From assembly GCA_936450465.1 (NCBI GenBank), contig OW388292.1, positions 26,070,652-26,134,651 on the forward strand: a DNA stretch of 64,000 nt, given 5' to 3'. The DNA comes from Gibbula magus. Taxonomy: Eukaryota > Mollusca > Gastropoda > Trochida > Trochidae. Below the pieces are notes generated by a model. It made no database searches. It saw nothing but the letters and a program-made list of their open reading frames with translations, and had not been told where the DNA came from. Of the stretch, positions 1-11,715 are shown piece after piece. The stretch's first letter is position 1, and every line of letters begins with the position of its first letter. The translations under genes and the position numbers were made by a program.

Positions 1-144
1 TAGCACTACTCCCATCACCATCACAACCAGCACCATCACTACCGGCTTCATCACAACTACAACAATCATGACCATGACCATCACTTTCACAATCCTATCA
101 CAAAAGCTAGCACTACTCCCATCACCATCACAACCAGCACCATC
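1..144. repeat. 107-bp tandem duplication, CAC/ATC-rich
   Basis: The first 37 bases recur unchanged from 108 to 144, so the window opens inside a tandem repeat with a period of 107 bp. The DNA between is simple, rich in ATC, ACC and CAA triplets. The left end of the array lies outside the window, so copy number is unknown. No coding claim is made. Confidence 0.8.
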
Positions 145-1000
145 GTAATTTGTTACGTAAGTACGGACGATGTCTAAAACTGTATCTCCGACTTCACGCG
201 GCGGGGTAACCGTATTGTTACTTGTTGCGTACATTATATTCGGTAATTGGAATTACTTAAAAAGTAACCTCATTAACTACAGAATAGCTGGATGGATATC
301 GATTATACACATTTACATTAGACTCACTTAGATGAACTTCGATCTATGTTTACAACAACGACAAGTTAGGGGTTAGGGTCAGCATTGCTTAAAATTGCTA
401 AAAGTAACCAGTTTACCGCTCTACCATGCTTAAAACCCTTGCGTTGAATTTTACTCTCACAGATCTCTCATAATTCGGTTTCGGTTAATGGGAATTTTAA
501 ATTCTCTGCAGATCGATGTTAGAAATCCATACATCTTTACCCAAGACATCACCTGTACTTGAAACCATACCACTTCAGAGACGAACACATCCTGCATCGT
601 CTCAATTACAGGAGAAAGAATTTAGCAGGACGGCGCTTCGTTTAGTGCCAACTTATGCCCCAAATGAAGAGTCCCCCAAATCTCTAGTCTCAAAGGAATA
701 AATTAAGAAAAAGGTAGCAAAAAAATAGGTCTTGGAGTCTCGGGATGGTGGCTGAATGCTTGCAGTTCCCGTCTCATAACTGTGTATTGGAAAGTCGCTC
801 GGTCGCTCCTCATTAAGCTTTAATTTGTCAAGTTGAGCAGAGAGGTTTCAGAAGGAACGTTCTGGAAAGTCTTGATAAAAAGGAAAGTGGAAATGCTATA
901 CGGCTTCGCAAATGAGTAAAACAATTTCTCCAAAGGTTAGAAAAATTCTAGGTTTTGAAAATTTTACTTGAGCTTTTTTTCCTTCCACTAAACGAATTGT
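145..1000. other. AT-rich DNA without recognised feature
   Basis: A 61-codon open frame at 516-701 has no recognisable domain and is within what chance allows. I see no repeat, RNA gene or splice-flanked exon here. Confidence 0.5.
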
Positions 1001-1498
1001 TTAAAGGTACATCCATTGTGTTGTTGGGGGCCAAATATGGCAAACGTTATAAATGGTCTTATTTCATCGAGAAGTACCAACTGTTACCGAAAACTACCAT
1101 TTTAATGTTACTCGACTTAGTATATTGACGATATGAAGGTAAAAGATTCGATTTCTGATCGAAAACCGGACAATGCACAGCGTGTGGCGCGCGCCAATAA
1201 GTCAAACGTACTTTTGGAATCTTAATTAAACCAGACAAAATAACAAATTTAGGTTGATAATGTTCAATAGGTCATATAACTACTGTGCATGTAAATAGGA
1301 CGTGCACTTTCGGTTTCTGCACATACATAATGATGTTACTCGATTTTAATTGGAAACTAGTAATTATGATATGTTTGCCGATTGGGGATGACTATGCAAG
1401 CTGAGTGAATTTGTTTATATTGTAAACAGCACATATGATGTGTTGGAACGTATTAAAGCAAAATAAAATTTTATGAAACACAATGGATGCACCTTTAA
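1001..1498. mobile_element. MITE copy 1, TTAA-flanked with ~22-bp terminal inverted repeats
   Basis: The left tip reads TTAAAGGTACATCCATTGTG, and the reverse complement of the right tip is the same except for one base (TTAAAGGTGCATCC...). TTAA lies at both outer edges. This is the structure of a short non-autonomous DNA transposon. A TTAA target duplication is typical of piggyBac-type elements, but the tip does not start with the CCY usual for that superfamily, and because TTAAAGG is itself partly palindromic the exact edge is ambiguous. No transposase is encoded. A close relative lies at 13220-13682, and diverged relatives lie at 31540-31778 and 43933-44313. Confidence 0.85.
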
Positions 1499-2254
1499 GA
1501 AATTTGACGCCGTCTCTTGCCGTTAAAAGCAAGGCTTCAAAGAACAGTGTTAAGTTAATGCTTGGTTTACTCGGGACATATTCTTTATATACGTGAGATA
1601 AAGTCAAATGCTTCTGTACATTTGATAGGGGTGAATGACTGCATTTGATGATTTTGTATTTATTTTGTGATAATGACTTTTTAGCAACATTTTAAACAGT
1701 AAACTGACAATAGAAAAATGTGATCTTTCATTCAGTTTTTATTCAGGAATTTGTAAAATTTCCAGATTTAATTAACAATTTTTTTTACATTGACAAAACG
1801 ATATGATAAATCACGTTATCGCGTTATTTGTTCATGCACTTACTATAGGAAGATATAGTTGCTGTCAGCAAATTATTGTTATAACTTACCTAGAAAGGCA
1901 ATCATATCGGTGTGTATGGTGTATTGTGTACGATGTCCTAGTGCATGATTGCAATACTACGACACCCTTGCCTTGCTCACTCGCTCTTGCTCTGCAGATA
2001 TCAGACACTAGTCGTGAAACATAATGCATGTGGCATTATCCTCAATGTAGTTTGTTTGTAATATGATGTAACTGTATAAGCGTCTCATTATTATTTGATT
2101 ACACAACTAGCAGTATAGCATTGTCTTATGTCAAGGACACAGCAGTGCTAAAACCGTCTTTAAAGATTGTTTGTATAAGCGTAATTCTTGAGCATAAATA
2201 GTGAGTTGCCACTACATGAATATACATATATTCATCTGCCTTGAATTATACGTG
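1499..2254. other. AT-rich DNA without recognised feature
   Basis: No domain-bearing frame, structured RNA or mobile-element terminus is visible. A 73-codon open frame at 1803-2024 shows no recognisable protein family. Confidence 0.5.
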
Positions 2255-4935
2255 AAATATATTGTATCTGACTGTTTCTGAATGTCGGTACAATATCATG
2301 CCACATGTATTGTATCTGACTGTCAGTACAAAATGTATATATTGTTTCTGATTGTCTATATATGCAATATATTTTGCATCTGACTGTCGTTATACTGTAT
2401 TGTATTTGTCTGCCAGGACATGCCAATGAATTGTATCTGGCTGCCAGTATATGTCACGTGTATTGTATCTGGCTGCCGGTACATATCAATGTATTGTATC
2501 TGGCTGCCAGGCATGTCAATGTATTGTATCTGACTGCCAGGACATGTCAATGTATTGTATCTGGCTGCCAGGACATGTCAATGTATTGTATCTGACTGCC
2601 AGGACATGTCAATGTATTGTATCTGACTGCCAGGACATGTCAATGTATTGTATCTGACTGCCAGGACAAGTCAATGTATTGTATCGACTGCCAGGAGGTG
2701 TCACGTGTATTGTATCTGGTTGCCAGTACATGTCAATGTTTTGTATCTGGCTGCCAGGACATGTCAATGTATTGTATATGACTGCCAGGACAAGTCAATG
2801 TATTGTATCTGGCTGCCAGTACATGTCAATGTATTGTATCTGGCTGCCAGGACATGTCAATGTATTGTATCTCGCTGCCAGTACATGTCAATGTATTGTA
2901 TCTGGCTGCCAGTACATGTCAATGTATTGTATCTGGCTGCCAGTACATGCCAATGTATTGTATCTGGCTGCCAGAACATGTCAATGTTTTGTATCTGGCT
3001 TCCACATGTCTCGTGTATTATATCTGGCTTCCACCTGTCACGTGTATTGTATCTGGCTGCCAGGACATGTCAATGTATTGTATCTGAATGCCAGGACATG
3101 TCAATGTATTGTATCTGACTGCCAGGACATGTCAATGTATTGTATCTGACTGCCAGGACATGTCAATGTTTTGTATCTGACTGCAAGGACATGTCAATGT
3201 ATTGTATCTGACTGCCAGGACATGTCAATGTATTGTATCTGACTGCCAGGACATGTCAATGTATTGTATCTGGCTGCCAGTACATGTCAATGTATTATAT
3301 CTGGCTGCCAGGACATGTCAATGTATTGTATCTGACTGCCAGGACATGCCAATGTATTGTATCTGACTGCCAGGACATGCCAATGTATTGTATCTGGCTG
3401 CCAGGACATGTCACGTGTATTGTATCTGGCTGACAGTACATGTCAATGTTTTGTATCTGGCTGCAAGGACATGTCAATGTAGTGTATCTGACTGCAAAGC
3501 CATGTCAATGTATTGTATCTGGCTGCCAGTACATGTCAATGTATTATATCTGGCTGCCAGGACATGTCAATGTATTGTATCTGACTGCCAGGACATGCCA
3601 ATGTATTGTATCTGACTGCCAGGACATGCCAATGTATTGTATCTGGCTGACAGTACATGTCACGTGTATTGTATCTGGCTGACAGTACATGGCAATGTTT
3701 TGTATCTGGCTGCCAGGACATGTCAATGTTTTGTATATGACTGCCAGGACAAGTCAATGTATTGTATCTGGCTGCCAGTACATGTCAATGTATTGTATCT
3801 GGCTGCCAGGACATGTCAATGTATTGTTTCTGGCTGCCAGTACATGTCAATGTATTGTATCTGGCTGCCAGTACATGTCAATGTATTGTATCTGGCTGCC
3901 AGTACATGCCAATGTATTGTATCTGGCTGCCAGAACATGTCAATGTTTTGTATCTGGCTTCCACATGTCATTTGTATTGTATATGGCTTCCACATGTCAC
4001 GTGTATTGTATCTGGCTGCAAGGACATGTCAATGTATTGTATCTGAATGCCAGGACATGTCAATGTATTGTATCTGACTGCCAGGACATGTCAATGTATT
4101 GTATCTGACTGCCAGGACATGTCAATGTTTTGTATCTGACTGCAAGGACATGTCAATGTATTGTATCTGACTGCCAGGACATGTCAATGTATTGTATCTG
4201 ACTGCCAGGACATGTCAATGTATTGTATCTGGCTGCCAGTACATGTCAATGTATTATATCTGGCTGCCAGGACATGTCAATGTATTGTATCTGACTGCCA
4301 GGACATGCCAATGTATTGTATCTGACTGCCAGGACATGTCAATGTATTGTATATGGTTGCCAGGACATGTCACGTGTATTGTATCTGGCTGACAGTACAT
4401 GTCAATGTTTTGTATCTGGCTGCCAGGACATGTCAATGTAGTGTATCTGACTGCAAAGCCATGTCAATGTATTGTATCTGGCTGCCAGTACATGTCAATG
4501 TATTATATCTGGCTGCCAGGACATGTCAATGTATTGTATCTGACTGCCAGGACATGCCAATGTATTGTATCTGACTGCCAGGACATGCCAATGTATTGTA
4601 TCTGTCTGACAGTACATGTCACGTGTATTGTATCTGGCTGACAGTACATGTCAATGTTTTGTATCTGGCTGCCAGGACATGTCAATGTATTGTATCTGGC
4701 TGCCAGGACATGTCAATGTATTGTATCTGGCTGCCAGGACATGTCATACGTATTGTATCCGACTGCCAGCACATGTCATATATGTTGTATCTGGCTGCCA
4801 CTATATGTCATATATATTGAATCTGGCTGCCAGTATGTGTCATGTGTATTGTATTTGACTGCCATGACATAGTATATATATTGTATCTTGCTGCCAGGAC
4901 ATGTTTAATGTATTGTATCTGGCTGTCAGTATATA
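2255..4935. repeat. 31-bp minisatellite with 959-bp higher-order repeat
   Basis: About 86 tandem copies of a 31-bp unit built around ATGTCAATGTATTGTATCTG and the variable piece ACTGCCAGGAC or GCTGCCAGTAC. The flanks (2255-2450 and 4740-4935) are degenerate, as expected for array edges. Local variants such as the TTCCACATGTC units and the CACGTGTATTG units recur at a fixed distance of 959 bp: 2803 matches 3762, 3233 matches 4192 and 3388 matches 4347. So a block of about 31 units was duplicated as a whole. Because 31 is not a multiple of three and the unit is poor in stops, frames of up to 156 codons appear in all three plus-strand phases; these are not genes. Confidence 0.95.
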
Positions 4936-6954
4936 TTTGATAGAATGGTTATAATATATATGTTGTAAAGGACTGTCGTTGCATTACCATCAGCAGTGTG
5001 AACTGGATAAAATATAATTTAAATATAATATGAATTAGAAATATTCGTTAAGGAATAATTATGTTCATATATAATGAATATTTTCAGTTTGAAAGTGGTG
5101 GACACTTGTCAACGCATTGGAACTTACTATAATTTTACATTATCATCAACTATATTCAATTGCTATAAAATTTAAGAATGAATACACTACATGTACAGAA
5201 TAGTTTGAAGAATTTACAAATACTAAATGTTATTAATTCATTCAATTCCAAATCCAATACTGTACGTACCATTGTAGTTTACATTCTGGGCAAACAGTGA
5301 AACAGTGAAACAGTTAGCGTGTCGACTTTAAGAAGGATAAGACACGAATTTCTTACGATAAAAAGCAGTTTTGAACACTCGAACGTTCTGGCGTTCAGGA
5401 CATAAACACGATATATTCAATTTGTTGCATTAAGAAATCAAAATAACTTGCCTAACGATCATGAACTTTAAAAGGCATGTTTTCAATTGATGTTCTTGCG
5501 AAAAGTTTATAGAACTTTAACCTTTCGTGCTGGATTCGTCTGAAATAACCACACTTCTTTGCAATTTATCAACTTAAATAATGAATTTACACTGCTCAGG
5601 AGTGATGCCATTGTGAAGCAACTTTCATTTCTCTCAATTGTACAGTAATCATTGAAATGGACGCTGATCAAATAACATAACTCAAACCCAGAGGAAAATA
5701 AAAGCGATTAGACTGTTTACACTATAGAACGTACTACGAACCTATTCCCCTTTCTATTTGCTATCCTGGTAGAAAAACACGCATTTTGTCCACAATTCCT
5801 CATTAAACGGGCAACTAAAAACTCCTAAAACCGTGCGAACCAGCATTGTTTCTAACTGGGTGACGGACTTGGCTCTCGCTCCTATATCAAAAGTGATCGT
5901 TCATTCAGCGATTGCGCTCACAGGCCAGCTCCTTACAGTGAAGAATGGTGCGTCTCTCGGGGACAGTATAACAACTTAGCGGCCCGCATCTCTAATACGA
6001 CCTCTTCACCTATCATGGATAACCAGTACAATATTAGCACTTGGCATGCAAACTCGGCAGAACACTTTCTGGAGCTTTGCATGTCGGCTGGTTTTAAAGG
6101 CAAAGGAGCGTATGTGTCATTCAAGTCATTGCATAGTAATTTTAGTTCTGTCTAACTAACACAGCAGTTTAGCAAGAGTAAGGAATGTAAATTCAACCAA
6201 ACGCCATTTTTCTGTTTGAACGTAAATGTTCCCGTTAATTAAGTCAATTTTAAAAGAAGGAACCTCTGTGTAAATTTTTTTGGAATTAGATTTATATGTA
6301 TTAAATTGCCAGGTTCCTCGTGAATCCAGATTGAAAACTTCCTTTTATGAAATGTGCTGTTTGTTGTTGTGATACTATTACTATTTATTCTTGCAAAGTG
6401 TAGGTCTATCTGCTTAATTGTTTTCTGCTCAAATAATCTACTAGTGATCTTCAATATGTCCTGTGTTCAAATGTTCAAGTTCTCAATTGTCCTCTGCTTA
6501 ATATTTATACGCCATGCTGAAATTGTATATATTCAACGCTTCCTGCTTTAATGTTCTATGCAACTTAACTCGGCTATTATGCTATTATTTTCTGTGTCCT
6601 TGCGCTCTATTCTCAAACGCACATTGCTCTTGACACAAATGCACTTTGCTGAATCCTAACCGAGTGTCATTAATGATATGAAACAGTTAGCAAAGGTGAC
6701 GAAACCTTAGAAAGAATGATGAAAACAGAGATCCATCAATCAACTCTTCAATGAACGGTTCAGCCTAACACTCTACTTTCACTTTATATATAGTAATCAT
6801 TACATCGTCAATTCGTGGTGTTACTCGCCCAACTGCTGCTGTTCATACTGCCTCTCTGGCTTCTATTACTTCTAACTATTAACTACCGTGACTGATTGTT
6901 CCACTAGTGCTGCTGCCATCTCCTGGAAACCATGCTTCTCTTACAGCTACTGCT
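4936..6954. other. AT-rich DNA without recognised feature
   Basis: I checked both strands for protein domains, tandem units and terminal inverted repeats and saw none. Open frames of 60-70 codons at 5933-6124, 6239-6454 and 6354-6551 are unrecognised and probably chance. Confidence 0.5.
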
Positions 6955-7003
6955 AATACCAATTTTACTACAATCACCGCCACCACCACCACCACCACCA
7001 CCG

Positions 7004-7045
<42 letters not shown>

Positions 7046-7340
7046 TTACACAACTACTGCTACAACATCAAAGTATACTTCTTCTACTACTACAACTACT
7101 ACTGCCACTACTACTACTATAACCCATTACTACTACTTCTACTAGCTACTACTACTACTACTACTACTTATACTACTACTACAACAGCAACTACTACTAC
7201 TACTACACCAACCAATTATACTGCATCCACTATCACTACAACACCAACTTATTGCTACTACTGCTACTACGTACAACTAGTATTACCAGTAGTAATACTA
7301 GTAGTTCTTCTACCACCACCACTACAACATCTATTACGTA
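6955..7340. repeat. (ACT)n / (ACC)n trinucleotide microsatellite
   Basis: A run of ACC units passes into long imperfect runs of ACT/TAC triplets, interrupted near 7070-7135 and 7220-7260. A 141-codon open frame across it (6932-7357) encodes only leucine, tyrosine and threonine runs and is a consequence of the triplet repeat. Confidence 0.9.
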
Positions 7341-7419
7341 AGCACTCTAGATCATGAGAGAATACCAAATCCACACACTGTTCATGTAAGACTGTGTTCT
7401 GATCTGACCCTAGGAGCAT

Positions 7420-8980
7420 ACAGCTTTGTTGCTGTGCCTCGACAGTCCGTGCTGTTGCTATGTCTCGACAGTCCGTGGTGTTGCTTTGACCCGACAGTCC
7501 GTGCTGTTGCTATGCCTAGACCGTCCGTGCTGTTGCAGTGTCTCGACAGTCCGTGGTGTTGCTGTGCCTCGACAGTCCGTGGTGTTGCTGTGCCTAGACC
7601 GTCCGTGCTGTTGCAGTGTCTCGACAGTCCGTGGTGTTGATGTGTCTCGACAGTCCGTGGTGTTGCTGTGCCTCGACAGTCTGTGGTGTTGCTGTGCCTC
7701 GACAGTCCGTGCTGTTGCTATGCCTAGACAGTCCGTGGTGTTGCTATGCCTCGACAGTCCGTGCTGTTGCTATGCCTCGACAGTCCGTGCTGTTGCTGTG
7801 CCTCGACAGTCCGTGCTGTTGCTGTGCCTCGACAGTCCGTGGTGTTGCTGTGCCTCGACAGTCCGTGGTGTTGGTGTGCCTCGACAGTCCGTGGTGTTGG
7901 TGTGCCTCGACAGTCCGTGGTGTTGGTGTGCCTCGACAGTCCGTGGTGTTGGTGTGCCTCGACAGTCCGTGGTGTTGGTGTGCCTCGACAGTCCGTGGTG
8001 TTGCTGTGCCTCGACAGTCCGTGGTGTTGGTGTGCCTCAACAGTCCGTGCTGTTGCTGTGCCTCGACAATCCGTGCTGTTGCTGTGTCTCGACAGTCCGT
8101 GCTGTTGCTATGCCTCGACAGTCCGTGCTGTTGCTGTGTCCCGACAGTCCGTGGTGTTGCTGTGCCTCGACAGTCCGTGCTGTTGCTGTGTCTCGACAGT
8201 CCGTGCTGTTGCTGTGCCTCGACAGTCCGTGCTGTTGCTGTGCCTCGACAGTCCGTGGTGTTGCTGTGCCTAGACCGTCCGTGCTGTTGCTGTGCCTCGA
8301 CAGTCCGTGCTGTTGCTATGCCTCGACAGTCCGTGGTGTTGCTGTGTCTCGACAGTCCGTGGTGTTGCTGTGTCTCGACAGTCCGTGGTGTTGCTGTGCC
8401 TCGACAGTCCGTGCTGTTGCTATGCCTAGACCGTCCGTGCTGTTGCTGTGTCTCGACAGTCCGTGGTGTTGCTGTGTCTCGACAGTCCGTGGTGTTGCTG
8501 TGCCTCGACAGTCCGTGCTGTTGCTATGCCTAGACCGTCCGTGCTGTTGCAGTGTCTCGACAGTCCGTGGTGTTGCTGTGCCTCGACAGTCCGTGCTGTT
8601 GCTGTGTCTCGACAGTCCGTGCTGTTGCTGTGCCTCGACAGTCCGTGCTGTTGCTGTGCCTCGACAGTCCGTGCTGTTGCTGTGCCTCGACAGTCCGTGC
8701 TGTTGCTATGCCTCGACAGTCCGTGCTGTTGCTGTGTCTCGACAGTCCGTGGTGTTGCTGTGTCTCGACAGTCCGTGGTGTTGCTGTGCCTCGACAGTCC
8801 GTGCTGTTGCTATGCCTAGACCGTCCGTGCTGTTGCAGTGTCTCGACAGTCCGTGGTGTTGCTGTGCCTCGACAGTCCGTGCAGTTGCTGTGTCTCGACA
8901 GTCCGTGGTGTTGCTGTGCCTCGACAGTCCGTGCTGTTGCTGTGTCTCGACAGTCCGTGCTGTTGCTGTGCCTCGACAGT
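7420..8980. repeat. 26-bp GC-rich minisatellite, about 60 copies
   Basis: The unit is 26 bp, with the constant core TCGACAGTCCGTG followed by CTGTTGC or GTGTTGC. Three polymorphic positions give a small alphabet of unit types (GTGCCTCGACA, GTGTCTCGACA and TATGCCTAGACC). The rare CTAGACC type followed by TTGCAGTGTC occurs at 7516, 7597, 8528 and 8814; the last two are 286 bp apart, exactly 11 units, which points to block duplication. The plus strand has no stop in any phase of the unit, so one frame stays open for 537 codons (7426-9039) and the others for hundreds. I read this as a by-product, not a gene. The array is much more GC-rich than its surroundings. Confidence 0.95.
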
Positions 8981-8994
8981 TTAGATTTCTGAGT

Positions 8995-9327
8995 CTGACT
9001 ATAATTGGCATACCTAGTAAGTGGAGATGGCGACATTAGTAAAGAGGTATTATACAGGTAGATATTCTATAATTGGTATACATAATTATTGAAAATGATG
9101 GCATTAGTATATAGGTCTTATACATGTCAATATCCTATAATTGGTTTATATAGCAAGTGGAAGTCGTGACATTAGTATATATGGCTTATATATGTAGATA
9201 TCATATAGTTGATATAAACAGTTAGTGGAAATGGTGACATTACTTTAGAGTGATTATACTTGCAGATATTACATAATAGGTATACAATGTAAGAAGAAAT
9301 CGTGACATTAGTATAGAGTGCTTATAA
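8995..9327 (+). repeat. 68-bp tandem repeat, left part of a split array
   Basis: About five diverged copies of a 68-bp unit marked by GTAGATATTACATAATTGG, GTGACATTAGTATAGAG and GCTTATACTTG. The last copy is broken after GTGCTTATAA, where the foldback element starts. The array resumes at 19450 in the same orientation and phase region, which shows that the 10.1-kb element inserted into a pre-existing array. Confidence 0.85.
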
Positions 9328-10660
9328 GGCGACCCGATTTTATTATGGAAACCCGAGATTCCATAATTGACCAACGTAAATAACATAAGTGAGAGGTTCA
9401 AATTCTATCAAAAACCTATTTTTATACTTTAACTAAGATATTGACGAAAATTCCAACTTTCTACCCCGCACCGTACGTGAGATACAGACCCCCTTGCCCA
9501 TGGGTATGCCCATGGGAAAGTTCGCCCATGGGCCTGCCCATGGGCCGGCCCATGGGCGAGAGGTTGTTAAAATTTGAGTTATACAAAAATTATTTTCTAA
9601 TTTTTAATAATGGGTCTAGCAGTAACATATTTTAGGTATCTGTGAACTCCCCCAATGCAAAGGAAATTTTTTTTCCCATGGGCGAGATTTCCCATGGGCG
9701 AGATTTCGCCAATTGGCAAGACTTCGCCCATGGGCCAGGTTGCCCATGGGCGGATTTCCCATGGGCCAATGTTGACTTTGGCAAACATATAATGTTTGTG
9801 AAATGTTGACTTTGAAAAAAAAAATGTTTGTGAAATGTTGACTTTGAAAAAAAATTGTTTGTGAAATGTTGACTTTGGAAAAAATAGAATGTTTGTGAAA
9901 TGTTGACTTTGGAAATATTGACTTTTAAAATATTTATTGATTTTGGTGGAAGTGTTACTTTGATAAAATATGGACTTGTTGATTTTAATACATATTTTGA
10001 GTTATATGAATGGTTGACTTATGAAATATTCATTTTAGTGAAATGTTGTGTAGTTTAAGTTTAATTTATATATATAAAATGTTAACTTTGGTGACATGTT
10101 GACTTTGAAAAAGATATTTTGAATTTAGTGAAATGTTGACTTTAATCACATATTTACATCTTGACTTTAATCACATATGTTGACCTCGACCATGGGCCGG
10201 ATTTCCCATTGGCTTTATTTCCCATGGGCGAAACCTCGCCCATGGGCCAATGTTGACTATGCAAACATATAATGTTTGTGAATGTTGACTTTGGGGGGAA
10301 AATAATGTTTTTTGAAATGTTTACTTTGGAAATATTTATTGACATTGGTGAAAGTGTTACTTTGATAAAATGTTAACTTGGGTGACATGTTGACTTTGAA
10401 AAAGATATTTTGAATTTTATGAAATATTGACTTTGATCACACATTGATTTTGATGAAATGTTGACTTATAAAAGATAGTTTGAGTTAAGCGAATTGTTGA
10501 CTTACATTAATTATGTTATGTTAAGTTATTGACTTTGGTGAAGTATGCTTATATCATGAAATAGTAATTCCATATTTATTCCATTTTATTCACTTTGGTG
10601 AAGTTTGATATGTTGACTCTGATTATATATATTGAGCTTGGTGAAATGGTGATTTTGGAA
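9328..10660 (+). repeat. Left arm of the foldback element
   Basis: This arm pairs with the reverse complement of 18525-19447. Compared with the right arm it has one extra cassette (about 10190-10340), which repeats a CCCATGGG cluster followed by an AATGTTGACTWTG stretch, so the arms differ by gain or loss of internal modules rather than by point changes. Beyond about 10660 the pairing becomes patchy. Confidence 0.8.
9498..9770. repeat. CCCATGGG palindrome clusters, left arm
   Basis: Ten exact copies of the 8-bp palindrome CCCATGGG (often GCCCATGGGC) lie in two clusters, 9498-9557 and 9675-9766, with the compensating variant GCCAATTGGC, itself a palindrome, between them. Two further exact copies and two variants lie at 10190-10245. 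The spacing is short and irregular (about 10-20 bp). They could be protein-binding sites for mobilisation or simply amplified modules. Confidence 0.85.
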
Positions 10661-10970
10661 TTGATGCCACTTTGGTGAAATGTTGACTTTGAAAATATTA
10701 TAATGATGGTGAAATATTGACTACGGAAATATTGGTTGACTTTTGTTTTACTTCAATAAAATATTCTCTTTGGTGAAATGTTGACTTTGAAAAGATATAT
10801 CGAGTTTGATGACATGTTGACTTTGGAACTATTGGTTGACTTAAAGTTTAATTTTAATTATATGTTAACGTGGTGACTTATTGACTTTGAGAAGATATTT
10901 TGAGTTTAGTGAATTGTTGACTTCTAAACGATTGACTTTAGTGACATAGTTTTACTTTGAAATATTTATT
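9770..10970 (+). repeat. Degenerate TGTTGACTTTG motif array
   Basis: The stretch is built from repeated GTGAAATGTTGACTTTG phrases separated by 15-50 variable AT-rich bases. The matching right-arm DNA (18525-19050) carries the same phrases in reverse complement. No open frame of note runs through it. Confidence 0.75.
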
Positions 10971-11083
10971 GGCGATGTTGAAGTTTGAGTTTTATAAGAT
11001 TTTGAAAACACTATGGTCTGGCTTAAGGAGCGCGTTTCAAACAGTAAGTATTAGATTTTTTGACTACGCTGTTGCCCACAATA

Positions 11084-11575
11084 CAGACATACAGATAGTT
11101 TATTCAGTCTCACCCCATATATACACATACATAAAATAATATCAATAAAATATAAATACATCTGGGCCACCCTAAAACTAGGGTTATGAGAGACTATCTA
11201 TACATATAAAAAATGCAATGACTACAAATAAATGGTATGAATGTAAGAGTAAACGTGGTTATAAATCAGATACTAAAACTTTGGTTAAATATAGAATAAT
11301 ACATATATTTGTATCAATATAGGTATACATATAAACTGTGCATAAAAGGACATAAAATAATATATTATAAAAAAGTCAATTTTTAAACAATACATTTCGA
11401 CGTTTTTCCAGCAGTAGTTTGCAGCTTCTGGCACTTTCTTTTAAAATAGTTTGGCTTGCTAGGATAAATGATAGACGTTCCGGGTCGGTGGCAGTATTAA
11501 AATTGTTCCATTTGGCTTGACAGGTTCTAAGCAGTGGTTCTCTGATTGTTTTGTAGAGTGGGCAGTGTCATTGAG
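11084..11575 (-). mobile_element. LINE 3' end inserted in the left arm
   Basis: On the minus strand this segment holds the end of a reverse-transcriptase ORF, about 260 bp of AT-rich 3' untranslated DNA, and the tail GAGACTGAATAAAC followed by TATCTGTATGTCTGTA, the TCTG-type tail of many aquatic-invertebrate LINEs. The opposite arm (14955-15073) has the same flanks joined across only about 13 bases, so it serves as an empty site and fixes the insertion borders. Confidence 0.75.
11376..11564 (-). pseudogene. C-terminal fragment of LINE ORF2
   Basis: Minus-strand translation gives an uninterrupted run of about 62 residues opening with CPLYKTIREPLLRTC and closing with KLLLEKRRNVLFKN before a TGA. 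The CPLY...C opening and the basic, leucine-rich end match the zinc-binding C-terminus found after the reverse-transcriptase domain of non-LTR retrotransposons, the same region seen in the 25-kb LINE. The finger's first cysteine pair, the reverse-transcriptase domain and the endonuclease are all absent: the copy is 5' truncated, as is usual for LINE insertions. It cannot encode a working enzyme. The family (CR1, L2 or similar) cannot be fixed from this length. Confidence 0.65.
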
Positions 11576-11715
11576 ACTGATGATTTATACACAACCAAGT
11601 GCAGGTTACAGATATATGATATATTAGACCTGTGCATTTGTGTGTATCAGAACACCATGTCTATGTAACGAGCGTGCCGTGGTATTGCGTAACATGTCTA
11701 TTCGATCAACTAACC

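Noticed and set aside
7426..9039. 537-codon open frame as a repetitive protein gene
   Set aside because: It is the 26-bp minisatellite read through; the unit lacks stops in all plus-strand phases, and there is no promoter, signal peptide or non-repeat domain.
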